46,998 bases of DNA, from contig CANMDT010000011.1 of the NCBI GenBank assembly GCA_947496715.1, positions 1-46,998 on the forward strand, written 5' to 3'. Of the stretch, positions 36,896 to 45,805 are shown piece after piece. Numbering within the stretch: the stretch's first letter is position 1; every line of letters starts with the position of its first letter. Position numbers and translations under genes: made by a program. This DNA is from Myxococcales bacterium. GTDB taxonomy: Bacteria > Myxococcota_A > Bradymonadia > REDH01. The notes under the pieces were generated by a model. It did no database searches and had not been told where the DNA came from. It was given only the letters and a program-made list of their open reading frames with translations.

Positions 36896-37546
36896 CTAGC
36901 CTTCGTCGGCCGAGAGCTTGCCCTTTCCGTAGGCCACGAGGAGGTTTTCCGTCTTGATCGAGTACTGCTCGATCTCCTCGACGATCTTCTTCGACATCGT
37001 GGAGAGCCAGAGGTGAGCAAGCATGCCGACGATAGCAACGCCGAGACCGAAGGCGGTTGCGTTCATGGCCATGGCGATACCTTCGGTGAGGATGCGGCTG
37101 CGGTCTTCGGGGGCTGCGCCGCCGAGACCGGCGAAGCAGGTGATCAGACCATGGATGGTGCCGAGGAGGCCGAAGAGGGTAGCAACGTTGGCGAGCGTGA
37201 GCAGGCCGTTGGTGCGCTTCATGATGTGTGGCACGATCTCGAGCTGGGCCTCTTCGATTGCATTACCGATGGCAACCTGGCCCTTGTTGGCGCGGGTCAG
37301 GCCGGCCTTGATCACGCGGGGCAGAGCGGCGCTGGGGGCAGCGTTGCAAAGTTTGATCGCACGATCGATGTTGCCGGCGATGACGAGCTTCTGGATCTGG
37401 CCCATGAAGTCGGTCGCGTTGATATTGTACTTGAAGAACAGAAAGATGAAACGCTCAATCGCGATGCCTAGCACCCAAATCGAGGTTGCAAGGATCGCAA
37501 AGATTGCGGGATCAGCACTACGAAAAAATCCAGCCAATGAACTCAT
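36896..37546 (-). CDS. MotA/TolQ/ExbB proton channel family protein
   Basis: GLTRANKGQVAIGNAIEEAQLEIVPHIMKRTNGLLTLANVATLFGLLGTIHGLITCF...GIAMAMNATAFGLGVAIVGMLAHLWL. Confidence 0.92.
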   Translation of the reverse strand: MSSLAGFFRSADPAIFAILATSIWVLGIAIERFIFLFFKYNINATDFMGQIQKLVIAGNIDRAIKLCNAAPSAALPRVIKAGLTRANKGQVAIGNAIEEAQLEIVPHIMKRTNGLLTLANVATLFGLLGTIHGLITCFAGLGGAAPEDRSRILTEGIAMAMNATAFGLGVAIVGMLAHLWLSTMSKKIVEEIEQYSIKTENLLVAYGKGKLSADEG

Positions 37547-37567
37547 GTCCGCACATCCTCCTAAAGG

Positions 37568-37593
37568 GCCCGAAAGTGTTCGGGCTGTTTTTT
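37568..37593 (+). terminator. Intrinsic-terminator-like hairpin in + orientation
   Basis: GCCCGAA-AGTG-TTCGGGC (perfect 7-bp stem) followed by TGTTTTTT. Confidence 0.55.
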
Positions 37594-37652
37594 CAGTTCG
37601 TCGAAGTTTGGGTCACTAGCAGGAAATCTGCGTCCTGCCACATTCACAGTCA

Positions 37653-37901
37653 CTAGAAAGGTGCCTTTTCTACCGTCTCGTAGAGACGGACCAGAAATGA
37701 GGCTTCCGGAAGGGTCTGCTGGTAGGTCAGATTGGAGGGCGCGAGGATGTAGTAGGCCTCGGGCTTCTCGATTTCGCCTTTGATCTTCTCTTCGTCGAGC
37801 TGCAGCACTGCCCCGCGGCGACCCTGGGCCACCGCCTGCGTGGCGACAGATGCGAGGACCAAGAGGCCAACGACGAGCGCGCTCAAGTTGATGCGGTTCA
37901 T
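37653..37901 (-). CDS. Small secreted protein
   Basis: Signal peptide (LSALVVGLLVLASVATQAVAQ), 82 aa; 4-nt overlap with upstream TPR gene. Confidence 0.7.
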   Translation of the reverse strand: MNRINLSALVVGLLVLASVATQAVAQGRRGAVLQLDEEKIKGEIEKPEAYYILAPSNLTYQQTLPEASFLVRLYETVEKAPF

Positions 37902-39163
37902 GGTGCAGGCTCCTCAGTTGCAGGGGGCTCCTCGATAGGAGTCTCGGTGTCTTCCGCGGGGGGCTCTTCAGGCGGTGCCTCAGCCTTCAGGCGCTTCTTC
38001 TCTTCGGCTTGGGCCTTGAGCTCACGCTCGGTCTTGGAGAGCTGGGTCGCATCCTTGGCGAACTTGGTCGCGCGCTCCACCGCGGGCCCGGTTGAGGCCT
38101 TGGCGAGGAAGGCGTTGAAGAGCTCAGCGGCCTTGTCCATGCGGGCGATCTTGTCGAGTCCACCGAACTCGGCGTCGAAGTAGAGCAGCCCGAGATTGTA
38201 GTAACTCATCGGCTCGGCGGGAGCGAGCTGGATTGCCTTGTCGAAGGCCGTCTTGGCGTCGTCGTAGCGCTGCGCTCCCTTGTAGGCGGAACCGAGGTTG
38301 TTCCAGACGGCCGCGCTGTTCTGATCGACCTTGCTGGCCGCTTCGAGGTGCTCGATGGCACCTTCGAAGTCACGCGTGCGCATCGACAGTACGCCCAGGT
38401 TGTTGCGGGCCTCGGGATGGTACGGATCGAGCTCGATGACGCGCCGGAGGAAGGTTCGGGCCTGGTTCTGGCTTCCGGCGGCCAACTCGATCTTGGCCTT
38501 GAGGAAGTAGAAATCGGGGCGACCCGCATCACGCGAGATGGCCTGATCGCAGATGTACCGGGCGAGCTCGACGCGGCCCATGGAGACGTTTGCCGCGGCC
38601 ATGGCAAAGTAGGCGTCGAGGTTTTTCTCGTCTCGGAGCAGAAGCTTGCGCGCCTTGGAAATGACTTCCTCGCTCTGCCCCTGGGCGAGGTCGATGAGGA
38701 GTCCGGTCGCCTCAATCGATGCTGCGTTGCCAGAGGCGGAGAGCCGCTGCTCGAAGAGCGAGCGGGCACCCGAGGTGTCTCCCTCTGCGAGGCGCAGTCG
38801 GATGAGCGCGGCGACGGGTGGCGCATAGGCGGAATCAAGCCCTGCGGCCTCGTTGAAGAGCCTGGCGGCGGCTGAGCGGTCGCCTCGATAGTAGGCGATG
38901 ACGCCCTGCGCATGCTTCGGGGCGCCGGCGGAGAGCCCGTCTGGGAGTGCGGAGAGGTTCGATGCGGCGGCGACCAAGTCGCCGGCACGGAAGGAGCTGA
39001 GTGATTCAGTCCCCTCTGCCGAGACGGCAGCGGCCTCTGGAGGCGGAGCAGCAACCACAGAGGGCTGTGCTGCCTCGGCCTGGACCACAAGGAGGTCATC
39101 GGCAGGGAGCGGGAGAGCGGTCGTAACGAGCGCCCCAAGATGAAAGAGAAGTTGGTGCATCAC
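37898..39163 (-). CDS. TPR-repeat secreted protein
   Basis: Repeated TPR units (PEARNNLGVLSMRTRDFEGAIEHLEAASKVDQNSAAVWNNLGSAYKGAQRYDDAKTAFDKAI). Confidence 0.87.
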   Translation of the reverse strand: MMHQLLFHLGALVTTALPLPADDLLVVQAEAAQPSVVAAPPPEAAAVSAEGTESLSSFRAGDLVAAASNLSALPDGLSAGAPKHAQGVIAYYRGDRSAAARLFNEAAGLDSAYAPPVAALIRLRLAEGDTSGARSLFEQRLSASGNAASIEATGLLIDLAQGQSEEVISKARKLLLRDEKNLDAYFAMAAANVSMGRVELARYICDQAISRDAGRPDFYFLKAKIELAAGSQNQARTFLRRVIELDPYHPEARNNLGVLSMRTRDFEGAIEHLEAASKVDQNSAAVWNNLGSAYKGAQRYDDAKTAFDKAIQLAPAEPMSYYNLGLLYFDAEFGGLDKIARMDKAAELFNAFLAKASTGPAVERATKFAKDATQLSKTERELKAQAEEKKRLKAEAPPEEPPAEDTETPIEEPPATEEPAP

Positions 39164-42100
39164 GGTGCGGCCTCGCCGGTTTCGGCGACGGGCGCAGAGG
39201 GTGTGGGCAGGAAGATCTGGGGCGAGACCAGGTCTGTTACGAGGGGATCAATCGGCTCGCTGAGGACGGGGTAGTCGCTGCCGCGATAGCGGTTGAGCTG
39301 CCGCGTGGTGTCGATGGTGCAGGTGTTTACGACACCAATCTTCTGCATGATCGGGTAGGCGATCTCCCACTCCTTGACGGCTGCGTCCTCATACTGGGAG
39401 GCAAACGCCTCGATGGCGGCGATGTACTCCTCTTCGGCAAACGGGTCGTCTGCCAGGGCCTCGGGGATAGGGAGCTGGTAGAGGATATCGGCCATGCGCT
39501 GGTAGACGCGGCCGCGCATGAAGAAGGCGCAGACGGTGACATCGGCAGAGTTGAAGTCGGTGACCGCCTCGAAGGTGCTCTGAAGTTCGATGATGCCGGT
39601 CTTACGGGCTCCGAGCGCCTTCTGCTGCTGCGGGACTGTCTCACCAAGCTGGATTGCGTCCCACCTTTTGAACTGGTCCATCGCCGCCTCGTAGGCCAAT
39701 TTTGCGGCCGGCTGGCGGGCTTCCGCGCTCTGCGGCTGGCGGGCGTTGAACTCAGCTAGGATCTGCTGGTTGGTCTTGGCGATGGCGCGGACATCCTTCT
39801 GCTGCTCGTAGAACTTGGTGGTGCGGCTCAGGCCATCGAGAACGGCATCGGGGATGCTGATCTTGGGCGAGCTGGCGTTGGCGCCGTACTCCTTGCGGAA
39901 GCGCTCGAAGAGTTTGACCATCTCCTTGCCATTGCCGGCCTTCTCGTAGTTGAGGGCAGCCTGGTAGAGGGCGACGGGGGCCTCATCGGTCCGGGGGTTG
40001 GCCTTAACGAAGGCGACATAGGCCTCTGCAGCCTCGGTGTAGCGCTGCGAGTAGTCGAGCAGTTCGGCTGCCTTGAGGCCTGGGTACTTGATACCCTCGG
40101 CGTCCGAGTAGCCGCGCTTGTTGAGGTCCCGGAAGGTTGAGATGGCGCGGTCGAAGTCGAAGAACTGGCGCGAGTTGACTGCGATGCGGACGAGGGCCTT
40201 ATCGACCCACTCGCTGCCCGGGTAATCTTTGAGGAGGCGGTCGAACTGGGTCATGGCCATTTCGAACTTCTTGAGGTTCTGCTCGTAGATGAGGCCGGCA
40301 TTGTAGAGGCCCAGTGCGCCGTTCTGCTGGCCAGCGAACTCGTTGGCGAGTCGGACATACTCTACGGCAGCCTGCTCATACTTGCCGGCGGCCACGAGAG
40401 CCTCCGCCTGCTGCGAGATGGCTCCCATCTGGTAGCGGGTGATGTCCTGCTTGAAGGCCTTCATGACCTCGGCATCCTTGATGACGATGCACTGTCCGCG
40501 GCGGCTGACTTCGTCGGCCCAGAACTCCATCTGCGCGTAGTCTTCTTGGTCGCGATAGGACTCGACGAGGTTGATGGCAGCCGGGCCGGTCATTTCGGAG
40601 CCGCAGTGGTTGTCCAGGACACCGATGAAACGGCGCTGGGCCTCAGGGAAGTCTTTGTATTCATAGTAGAGTTTTGCGCCAGCGTAGGCGAAGTTTGCCT
40701 GCTCGTCTGGGCTATCGGGGTTCTTGATTCCGAGCGCGATGTAGCGATCGTAGGCAGAGATGAGCTTAAGAGAGAGCTCGGGGACGATATCACTAGAGGC
40801 GACATTGCGGGGCGCGTTGCTGTCACCCTTCTTGGGCTCGGGGGCCTTGACGCCGACGCTAGCAGGACGGCTGGGCCAGGCACGGGCCTCGAGCCGGCCA
40901 GCATTGAACTCGCGCTCGATGGAGGTCTCGAAGCTTTGGATGGCAAAGCGGGCCGAGGCATCACGGAAGTTGTTGTTCAGAACCGACTCGCGGACGGTCT
41001 CGAAGCCGGCACCGGCAAGGTCATACTGCTCAGAGAAGAAGTAGGATTGAGCCAAGTACATCTGGATGTCGTAAACTTCCGCGTCGTTCGGGTAGGCCTG
41101 CAGGAACTGGCCGTACATGCGGGCGGCAAGGCGGAAGCGCTGAATGGCGCGGTCGTGGAGGCCTGTATCCTTGGGTGCTGCTTCGAACTGGGCGGCGAGC
41201 TGCTCGCCTTCGTTGTAGTAGAGGCCGGCGGTGTCTTTGAGCGAACGACGGGTCATCTCGTCGGCGACGGCGATGGCATCGGAATTGCCGAGCCGCTCCT
41301 GCGCCTTGTACCATGCGGTTCCGGGCCCGAAGAGCTGGCCAATCTTGGCGGACTCATCGAGTGCCTTTTCGATCTGGTTGTCTCGGGCGAAGGCCTCGAC
41401 AATCTTCTCGAAGCGGTTGGGATTCAGCGGGTCTTCGGGTGCACGTGCGATAGCATCGCGGAGGAGCTCGATGCCGTTGGCGTAACGCTGATTTTCAAGG
41501 AGGATGGCGACGACACGGTCGCGAATGGCGATGGAGTCTTCGTCGTCGCGGTCGCCGAGGTACTTGTTCATGCGGGGCATAATGAAGTCGGCGTCGCGGT
41601 TACCATCGCTGTTCCAGTCTTCTTCTGCGAGCGTGATCGCGGTATACTGGAGGGCCTCTTCCTTGAGGGCGGCGCTGTCGGAGTCTCCGGCCGACTGGTA
41701 GTAGTCGAGAAGCTTCTGGAAGGTGACGATGGCGCTGTCGTAGTCGGAAGCGAGGTAGGTCGCCCAGCCGAGTTTGAAGAGGATTTTGTCTGTTCGGCTA
41801 GAGGTCGGGTAGGTGAGCGCGGTCTCGAAGGCCTTTCGGGCCTTGTTCCAGTCTGAGGCCTCGAAGTGGATTTCGCCGATGCGGAGAAAGGCTTCTTGGG
41901 CGAAGTCGGACTTGGGTTTGGCGACGGTGAGGCGCTCGAAGGTAGCGAGTGCGCGCGGGTCTTTGGCCTCTGCGTAGAGGACGCCGACAAGATAGAGGGC
42001 ACCGTCGATGATGCGGTAGTCGGGATAGTCGCGGATGAGGCGTTCGTAGGTGGCTACGGCCTGGTTGAACTCTTTTTCGGGCGGGGTCGGCTCGTCGGGG

Positions 42101-42666
42101 ACAAAGCCCCGTTCGAAGCGTTCCATCTCGGCCTGGTAGGCTTCGTTCTTCTGCTCGTAGGTATCCTTGGCTTGCTCGTAGTAGAGTTCACCGAGGCGGA
42201 AGAGGACATCTGGCGTGTAGGTGGCGTCGGAGGGATACTCGGCGATGAACCGGGTAAAGTCGCCGATGGCGAGTTCGCGTCGGGCGCGTTCTTCAACGCG
42301 CCGGGAGTCGATGCCGTCGTTGTAGAAGGCGACGATGCCGTTTCGCTGGCGCTTATACTCGTTCTTAGAGAGTTCGAGCATGCCTTCGTTGTAGTCGCTC
42401 ATCTCTTCGGCATAGGCGCCAAGTGCCTGTTCGAAGCCGGGGAGCTGCTGTGCGACGACGGGGGGTAGCGCGGAGTATTGGGGTATGGGGCGCGAGAAGT
42501 TATCGCGCGGGGCGGCTGGGGCGGCTGGGGCGGCTGGGGCGGCGGAGCCCTCGGCAGCGTCAGCAGCGCGGGCGGCAGTGGGTGCTCCGAGGAGCGAGGC
42601 TGCGAAAGCGAGGCCAAGGAGAGCCCGAAGGCTGTGGCGAAGTTGAATCATGGCGGGGGTGCTCAT
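39160..42666 (-). CDS. Large TPR-repeat periplasmic protein (1168 aa)
   Basis: Signal peptide, (PAA)n linker, many TPR-like units (e.g. LFRLGELYYEQAKDTYEQK; AFLRIGEIHFEASDWNKARKAFETAL). Confidence 0.87.
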   Translation of the reverse strand: MSTPAMIQLRHSLRALLGLAFAASLLGAPTAARAADAAEGSAAPAAPAAPAAPRDNFSRPIPQYSALPPVVAQQLPGFEQALGAYAEEMSDYNEGMLELSKNEYKRQRNGIVAFYNDGIDSRRVEERARRELAIGDFTRFIAEYPSDATYTPDVLFRLGELYYEQAKDTYEQKNEAYQAEMERFERGFVPDEPTPPEKEFNQAVATYERLIRDYPDYRIIDGALYLVGVLYAEAKDPRALATFERLTVAKPKSDFAQEAFLRIGEIHFEASDWNKARKAFETALTYPTSSRTDKILFKLGWATYLASDYDSAIVTFQKLLDYYQSAGDSDSAALKEEALQYTAITLAEEDWNSDGNRDADFIMPRMNKYLGDRDDEDSIAIRDRVVAILLENQRYANGIELLRDAIARAPEDPLNPNRFEKIVEAFARDNQIEKALDESAKIGQLFGPGTAWYKAQERLGNSDAIAVADEMTRRSLKDTAGLYYNEGEQLAAQFEAAPKDTGLHDRAIQRFRLAARMYGQFLQAYPNDAEVYDIQMYLAQSYFFSEQYDLAGAGFETVRESVLNNNFRDASARFAIQSFETSIEREFNAGRLEARAWPSRPASVGVKAPEPKKGDSNAPRNVASSDIVPELSLKLISAYDRYIALGIKNPDSPDEQANFAYAGAKLYYEYKDFPEAQRRFIGVLDNHCGSEMTGPAAINLVESYRDQEDYAQMEFWADEVSRRGQCIVIKDAEVMKAFKQDITRYQMGAISQQAEALVAAGKYEQAAVEYVRLANEFAGQQNGALGLYNAGLIYEQNLKKFEMAMTQFDRLLKDYPGSEWVDKALVRIAVNSRQFFDFDRAISTFRDLNKRGYSDAEGIKYPGLKAAELLDYSQRYTEAAEAYVAFVKANPRTDEAPVALYQAALNYEKAGNGKEMVKLFERFRKEYGANASSPKISIPDAVLDGLSRTTKFYEQQKDVRAIAKTNQQILAEFNARQPQSAEARQPAAKLAYEAAMDQFKRWDAIQLGETVPQQQKALGARKTGIIELQSTFEAVTDFNSADVTVCAFFMRGRVYQRMADILYQLPIPEALADDPFAEEEYIAAIEAFASQYEDAAVKEWEIAYPIMQKIGVVNTCTIDTTRQLNRYRGSDYPVLSEPIDPLVTDLVSPQIFLPTPSAPVAETGEAAP
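42509..42543. repeat. 9-bp tandem repeat GGGGCGGCT, about 3.9 copies
   Basis: Encodes the PAAPAAPAAP linker of the 1168-aa TPR protein. Confidence 0.85.
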
Positions 42667-45008
42667 TGTCCCTTCAGGATTTCTTCGAAGTCGGCATCGA
42701 TGATGCTGAGGGCGTCTTGCCGCCTCCGCACCAGTTCACCGATCTCTTTGGTCAGTTCTTCCTTCTGCTGCCATGCGACATCGAGGATTCCGATGTTGGC
42801 GCGCATCATGAGGCCGTTCAGGCGTTCGCGGACGCGACCGAAGGAGGCTTGCGCTACGGAGCCGGTGAGTCGTGCACCGTCGGCGCGCAGCTTCTCGAGG
42901 GTGCTGCGGATGGTGATCATACGCGCCTGCTCTTCCGAGAGGACGACGCGAAGGTCGGTGATCTTTGTATCGACGGCGCGCTCGATGTCGGTGAAGTAGG
43001 CGTCGAGGGCGGCTTGGCTGCTGTCGACATTTTCGCGCACGGCGTCGGCCTGCGCGAAGAGATCTGCGCTGGAGGGCGCGAGCTGGCGGTAGGTTGCGAG
43101 GATTTGGGCTTCGCGGCGGAGGGAGTCACGGAAGCGGAGCCGAAGGCCGCGTTCGGAGGCGCTGACGTCGTCGGCTACGCCGACTTCTACGGACCGTGAT
43201 GCGATGTCCCGGCGCAGGTTGGCTACGGTATCGAGCCGCCGGTTGAATTCGCTGGCGTTCTCCTCGAGGGATGCGCGCTGGCGCTCTGCGAGTGCGGGTG
43301 AGATTTTGCCGAGCCGCTGGTTTTCGGCGATGGTTTCGCGGAGATCTTTAACCTCCCGGAGGGAGGCTTCGAGGTCTTGTTTGACGGCGAAGAGGTCTAC
43401 CGAGAGCGCCCGGATTTGCTTGACTGAAACCTCTTGGCGCTGGGTCATCTCGGCGAACGAGCGGGGCTGCGCGCGGTAGGAGGTCTCTAGGGCTGCTCGG
43501 TCGGCGCGGAGCTTGTCGAGTTCGGCAGAGGCCTCAGCCGGTAGTTTGCCTGCGAGCACAGTCCTCTCTGCATTGACGGAGCCGATGAGGAGTTGGAGGG
43601 AGTCCATTTCCAGTTCGATGCCTCGGGCCCAGCCATCGCGCATTTCGGGGAAGATGTTGACGCGGCTCCGGGAGTTGATGCCGGTGTCGAGCTCAGCGAG
43701 TGCGAGTTCGCTGTCGGCAACATTGACGGAGGCCTGCGCGAGGTCGTTGGAGATGTTAAGCGCGTGTTTGAGTTCTTTGTCTTGGACGAAGAAGGGCTGC
43801 GCAAAGGCGGGCAGTTCGAGAACACCGTCTGCCTCATTGACGAGCAATTTGAGGAAGGCAGCAGGGTCGGACTGGGAGGCGAGGATCTGGTCGACGCCGG
43901 CCACATCGGGCCGTTGAGCGCGAATGACTCTCGAGAAGGAGGCGGTGGCCTCTTGGTAGCGGCTTTCACGGAGCTGAAAGTCTCCGATGAGGAGACCGGC
44001 TTCGGGCAGATAGTATCGCAGTTCTGGGTCGTTGCTGGCGTAGATCTGAAGCCGCTGGAGGGCTAGAATGGCGTCTCTCGACCTGCCCTCGCGCTGAAAG
44101 CACCAGGCCTGTTCGAAGAGCGAGGCCTTGTACTGCGGGGAGTCGGGGTCTACCTCGCCGTAGGCTTCGATAGCGACCCCGAACTGCTGCTGCTCGTAGT
44201 AGATCCGGGCGCGGCCAAGCCGGGAGAGGTTGAGGAGTTCTCGTTCTGCGTCGCCCTTTTTCTTGGCGAGTTGCTGGATGATGGCCTCGAAGGCTTGGCG
44301 GCTCTCTTCGAGCTGTCCAAGGCGAGCACGGGTAACGCCGGCGAAGTAGGCTGCACGGAGTTCGAGGATGCCTGCCCCTTTGACTCCGGCGAAGGAGGCG
44401 AGTGCGGCCTCGTAGTTCCCCTGGCCATACTGGGCCTTGCCGCGCATGTAGGCGACATCGGGGCCGAAGTTGCCCATTTCGCTGTTTGCAAACTCGGAGA
44501 ACATGGCATCGAGGTCGGAGTAGTCTCCGTCGATGTAGGCCATTTCGAGGAGCCGCCTTGCCGCCTTGATTGCGTAGTTCGCATCTTTGGTGGCGACGAG
44601 GTCTCGGAATTGCTTCTTGGCAAGGTCGAAGTTGCGCAGATGGAAGAGGCTATCAGCAAACATGAACTTTGCGTCGCGGAGGCCTGCGCTCGCAGCGTAA
44701 CGCGGCTCATCGACCACTTGAGCGAGCAGGATAGAGGCTGCGTCCCAGTCGCTGATGCGATAGCGGAGTTGGGCGTCTGCGATCTTGGTGACGGCGTCGT
44801 TCTGGCTGCGGAACTCGGCGACGGTCACATACTGCGAACGGAGGAGTTGTACCCGGCCACCGAGTTCATTGGCGGCCTTTGCTGCGCCATCGAGCGACTG
44901 CGCCGAAGCATGGCTGCCCATTGCGAGTGCGAGCAGGAGAGATCCTGCAGCAACGAGGCGCACGGGAGCGAATGAACAAAGCTGGGTAGCGTTTGCCACG
45001 GCGTTCAA
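42663..45008 (-). CDS. TPR/coiled-coil secreted protein (781 aa)
   Basis: Signal peptide, TPR-like N-terminal half (AKFMFADSLFHLRNFDLAKKQFRDLV), long coiled-coil C-terminal half. Confidence 0.83.
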   Translation of the reverse strand: MNAVANATQLCSFAPVRLVAAGSLLLALAMGSHASAQSLDGAAKAANELGGRVQLLRSQYVTVAEFRSQNDAVTKIADAQLRYRISDWDAASILLAQVVDEPRYAASAGLRDAKFMFADSLFHLRNFDLAKKQFRDLVATKDANYAIKAARRLLEMAYIDGDYSDLDAMFSEFANSEMGNFGPDVAYMRGKAQYGQGNYEAALASFAGVKGAGILELRAAYFAGVTRARLGQLEESRQAFEAIIQQLAKKKGDAERELLNLSRLGRARIYYEQQQFGVAIEAYGEVDPDSPQYKASLFEQAWCFQREGRSRDAILALQRLQIYASNDPELRYYLPEAGLLIGDFQLRESRYQEATASFSRVIRAQRPDVAGVDQILASQSDPAAFLKLLVNEADGVLELPAFAQPFFVQDKELKHALNISNDLAQASVNVADSELALAELDTGINSRSRVNIFPEMRDGWARGIELEMDSLQLLIGSVNAERTVLAGKLPAEASAELDKLRADRAALETSYRAQPRSFAEMTQRQEVSVKQIRALSVDLFAVKQDLEASLREVKDLRETIAENQRLGKISPALAERQRASLEENASEFNRRLDTVANLRRDIASRSVEVGVADDVSASERGLRLRFRDSLRREAQILATYRQLAPSSADLFAQADAVRENVDSSQAALDAYFTDIERAVDTKITDLRVVLSEEQARMITIRSTLEKLRADGARLTGSVAQASFGRVRERLNGLMMRANIGILDVAWQQKEELTKEIGELVRRRQDALSIIDADFEEILKGQ

Positions 45009-45679
45009 TCCTTCGCGGCGGGGGCGGCTGCGGCGGGTGCCTCTTCGTGGGTCGCGAACTCCTCGACCTCGAAGCGGATACGGAAGCGGTTCGGGTCGAG
45101 GATATCTCCCTCTCCCGAGTCGAAGGCCACGGTCTGGATGCCGACGGTGCGGCCCTCATCGACAGTGAAGGGGTAGGATGCCGCCTTGTCGATGGTGATT
45201 TCGTTCATGTAGGCGAAGACGCCACCGAAGTCGCGTCCTCGGAACTTGAACTGAACGCTGAGGTTGTGGGCACCCGGAAGGACGGATGCGTCGAAGACTT
45301 CGAAGCGGGGGTCTTCGAGTTTGGTTGTGATTTCGATGCGGTTTCCGTCGAGCACGTAGGCCGCATCGACCAGAACGAACTTGTCGCCGAGGTTGTTGAC
45401 ATGTTCGACTGCGGCGCGGGAGCCGCCGATGGTGCGACGGAGGATTTGCTCGCGGAGCAGGAAGAGGCGAGATTTGCTCCGAAAGACATCTTGCTTGAAG
45501 GCGCCAACGCGGTCTTCGAGTTCCTGGAGTCGGAGGTCGTAATTGACGTCTCCGCTCGTGCTAGCAGGCGCCGTCTGCGTATGCCCGAGGGTGGGTAGAA
45601 GGCAGCAGGAGAGCGCGAGAGCCGTGCGAGCGAGGATGTTGCTAAGGGTCGATTTGGTCATGTTCCGATCCGCCGTCAC
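45005..45679 (-). CDS. Secreted hypothetical protein, first gene of the TPR operon
   Basis: Signal peptide (ALALSCCLLPTLGHTQ), coiled-coil then beta-rich domain. 4-nt overlap with next gene. Start at 45679 or internal MTKSTL. Confidence 0.7.
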   Translation of the reverse strand: MTADRNMTKSTLSNILARTALALSCCLLPTLGHTQTAPASTSGDVNYDLRLQELEDRVGAFKQDVFRSKSRLFLLREQILRRTIGGSRAAVEHVNNLGDKFVLVDAAYVLDGNRIEITTKLEDPRFEVFDASVLPGAHNLSVQFKFRGRDFGGVFAYMNEITIDKAASYPFTVDEGRTVGIQTVAFDSGEGDILDPNRFRIRFEVEEFATHEEAPAAAAPAAKD

Positions 45680-45805
45680 AGTGTTTCTGAGTGGGGGGTT
45701 TGCTTAAGAATGCGAGAAATTTCGGCTGCGTGGCAGTCTGGGTGCAAACGGAGCGCGGAGAGACTAGGTATGTCCATTCCTTATGTGTTGCATACCTTGG
45801 CGAGC

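Noticed and set aside
40546-41856. 436-aa plus-strand ORF
   Set aside because: Antisense to the 1168-aa TPR gene.
243-45679. tRNA genes
   Set aside because: No convincing cloverleaf or T-loop GTTCRANYC signatures found in intergenic spaces by eye; a tRNAscan run would be decisive.
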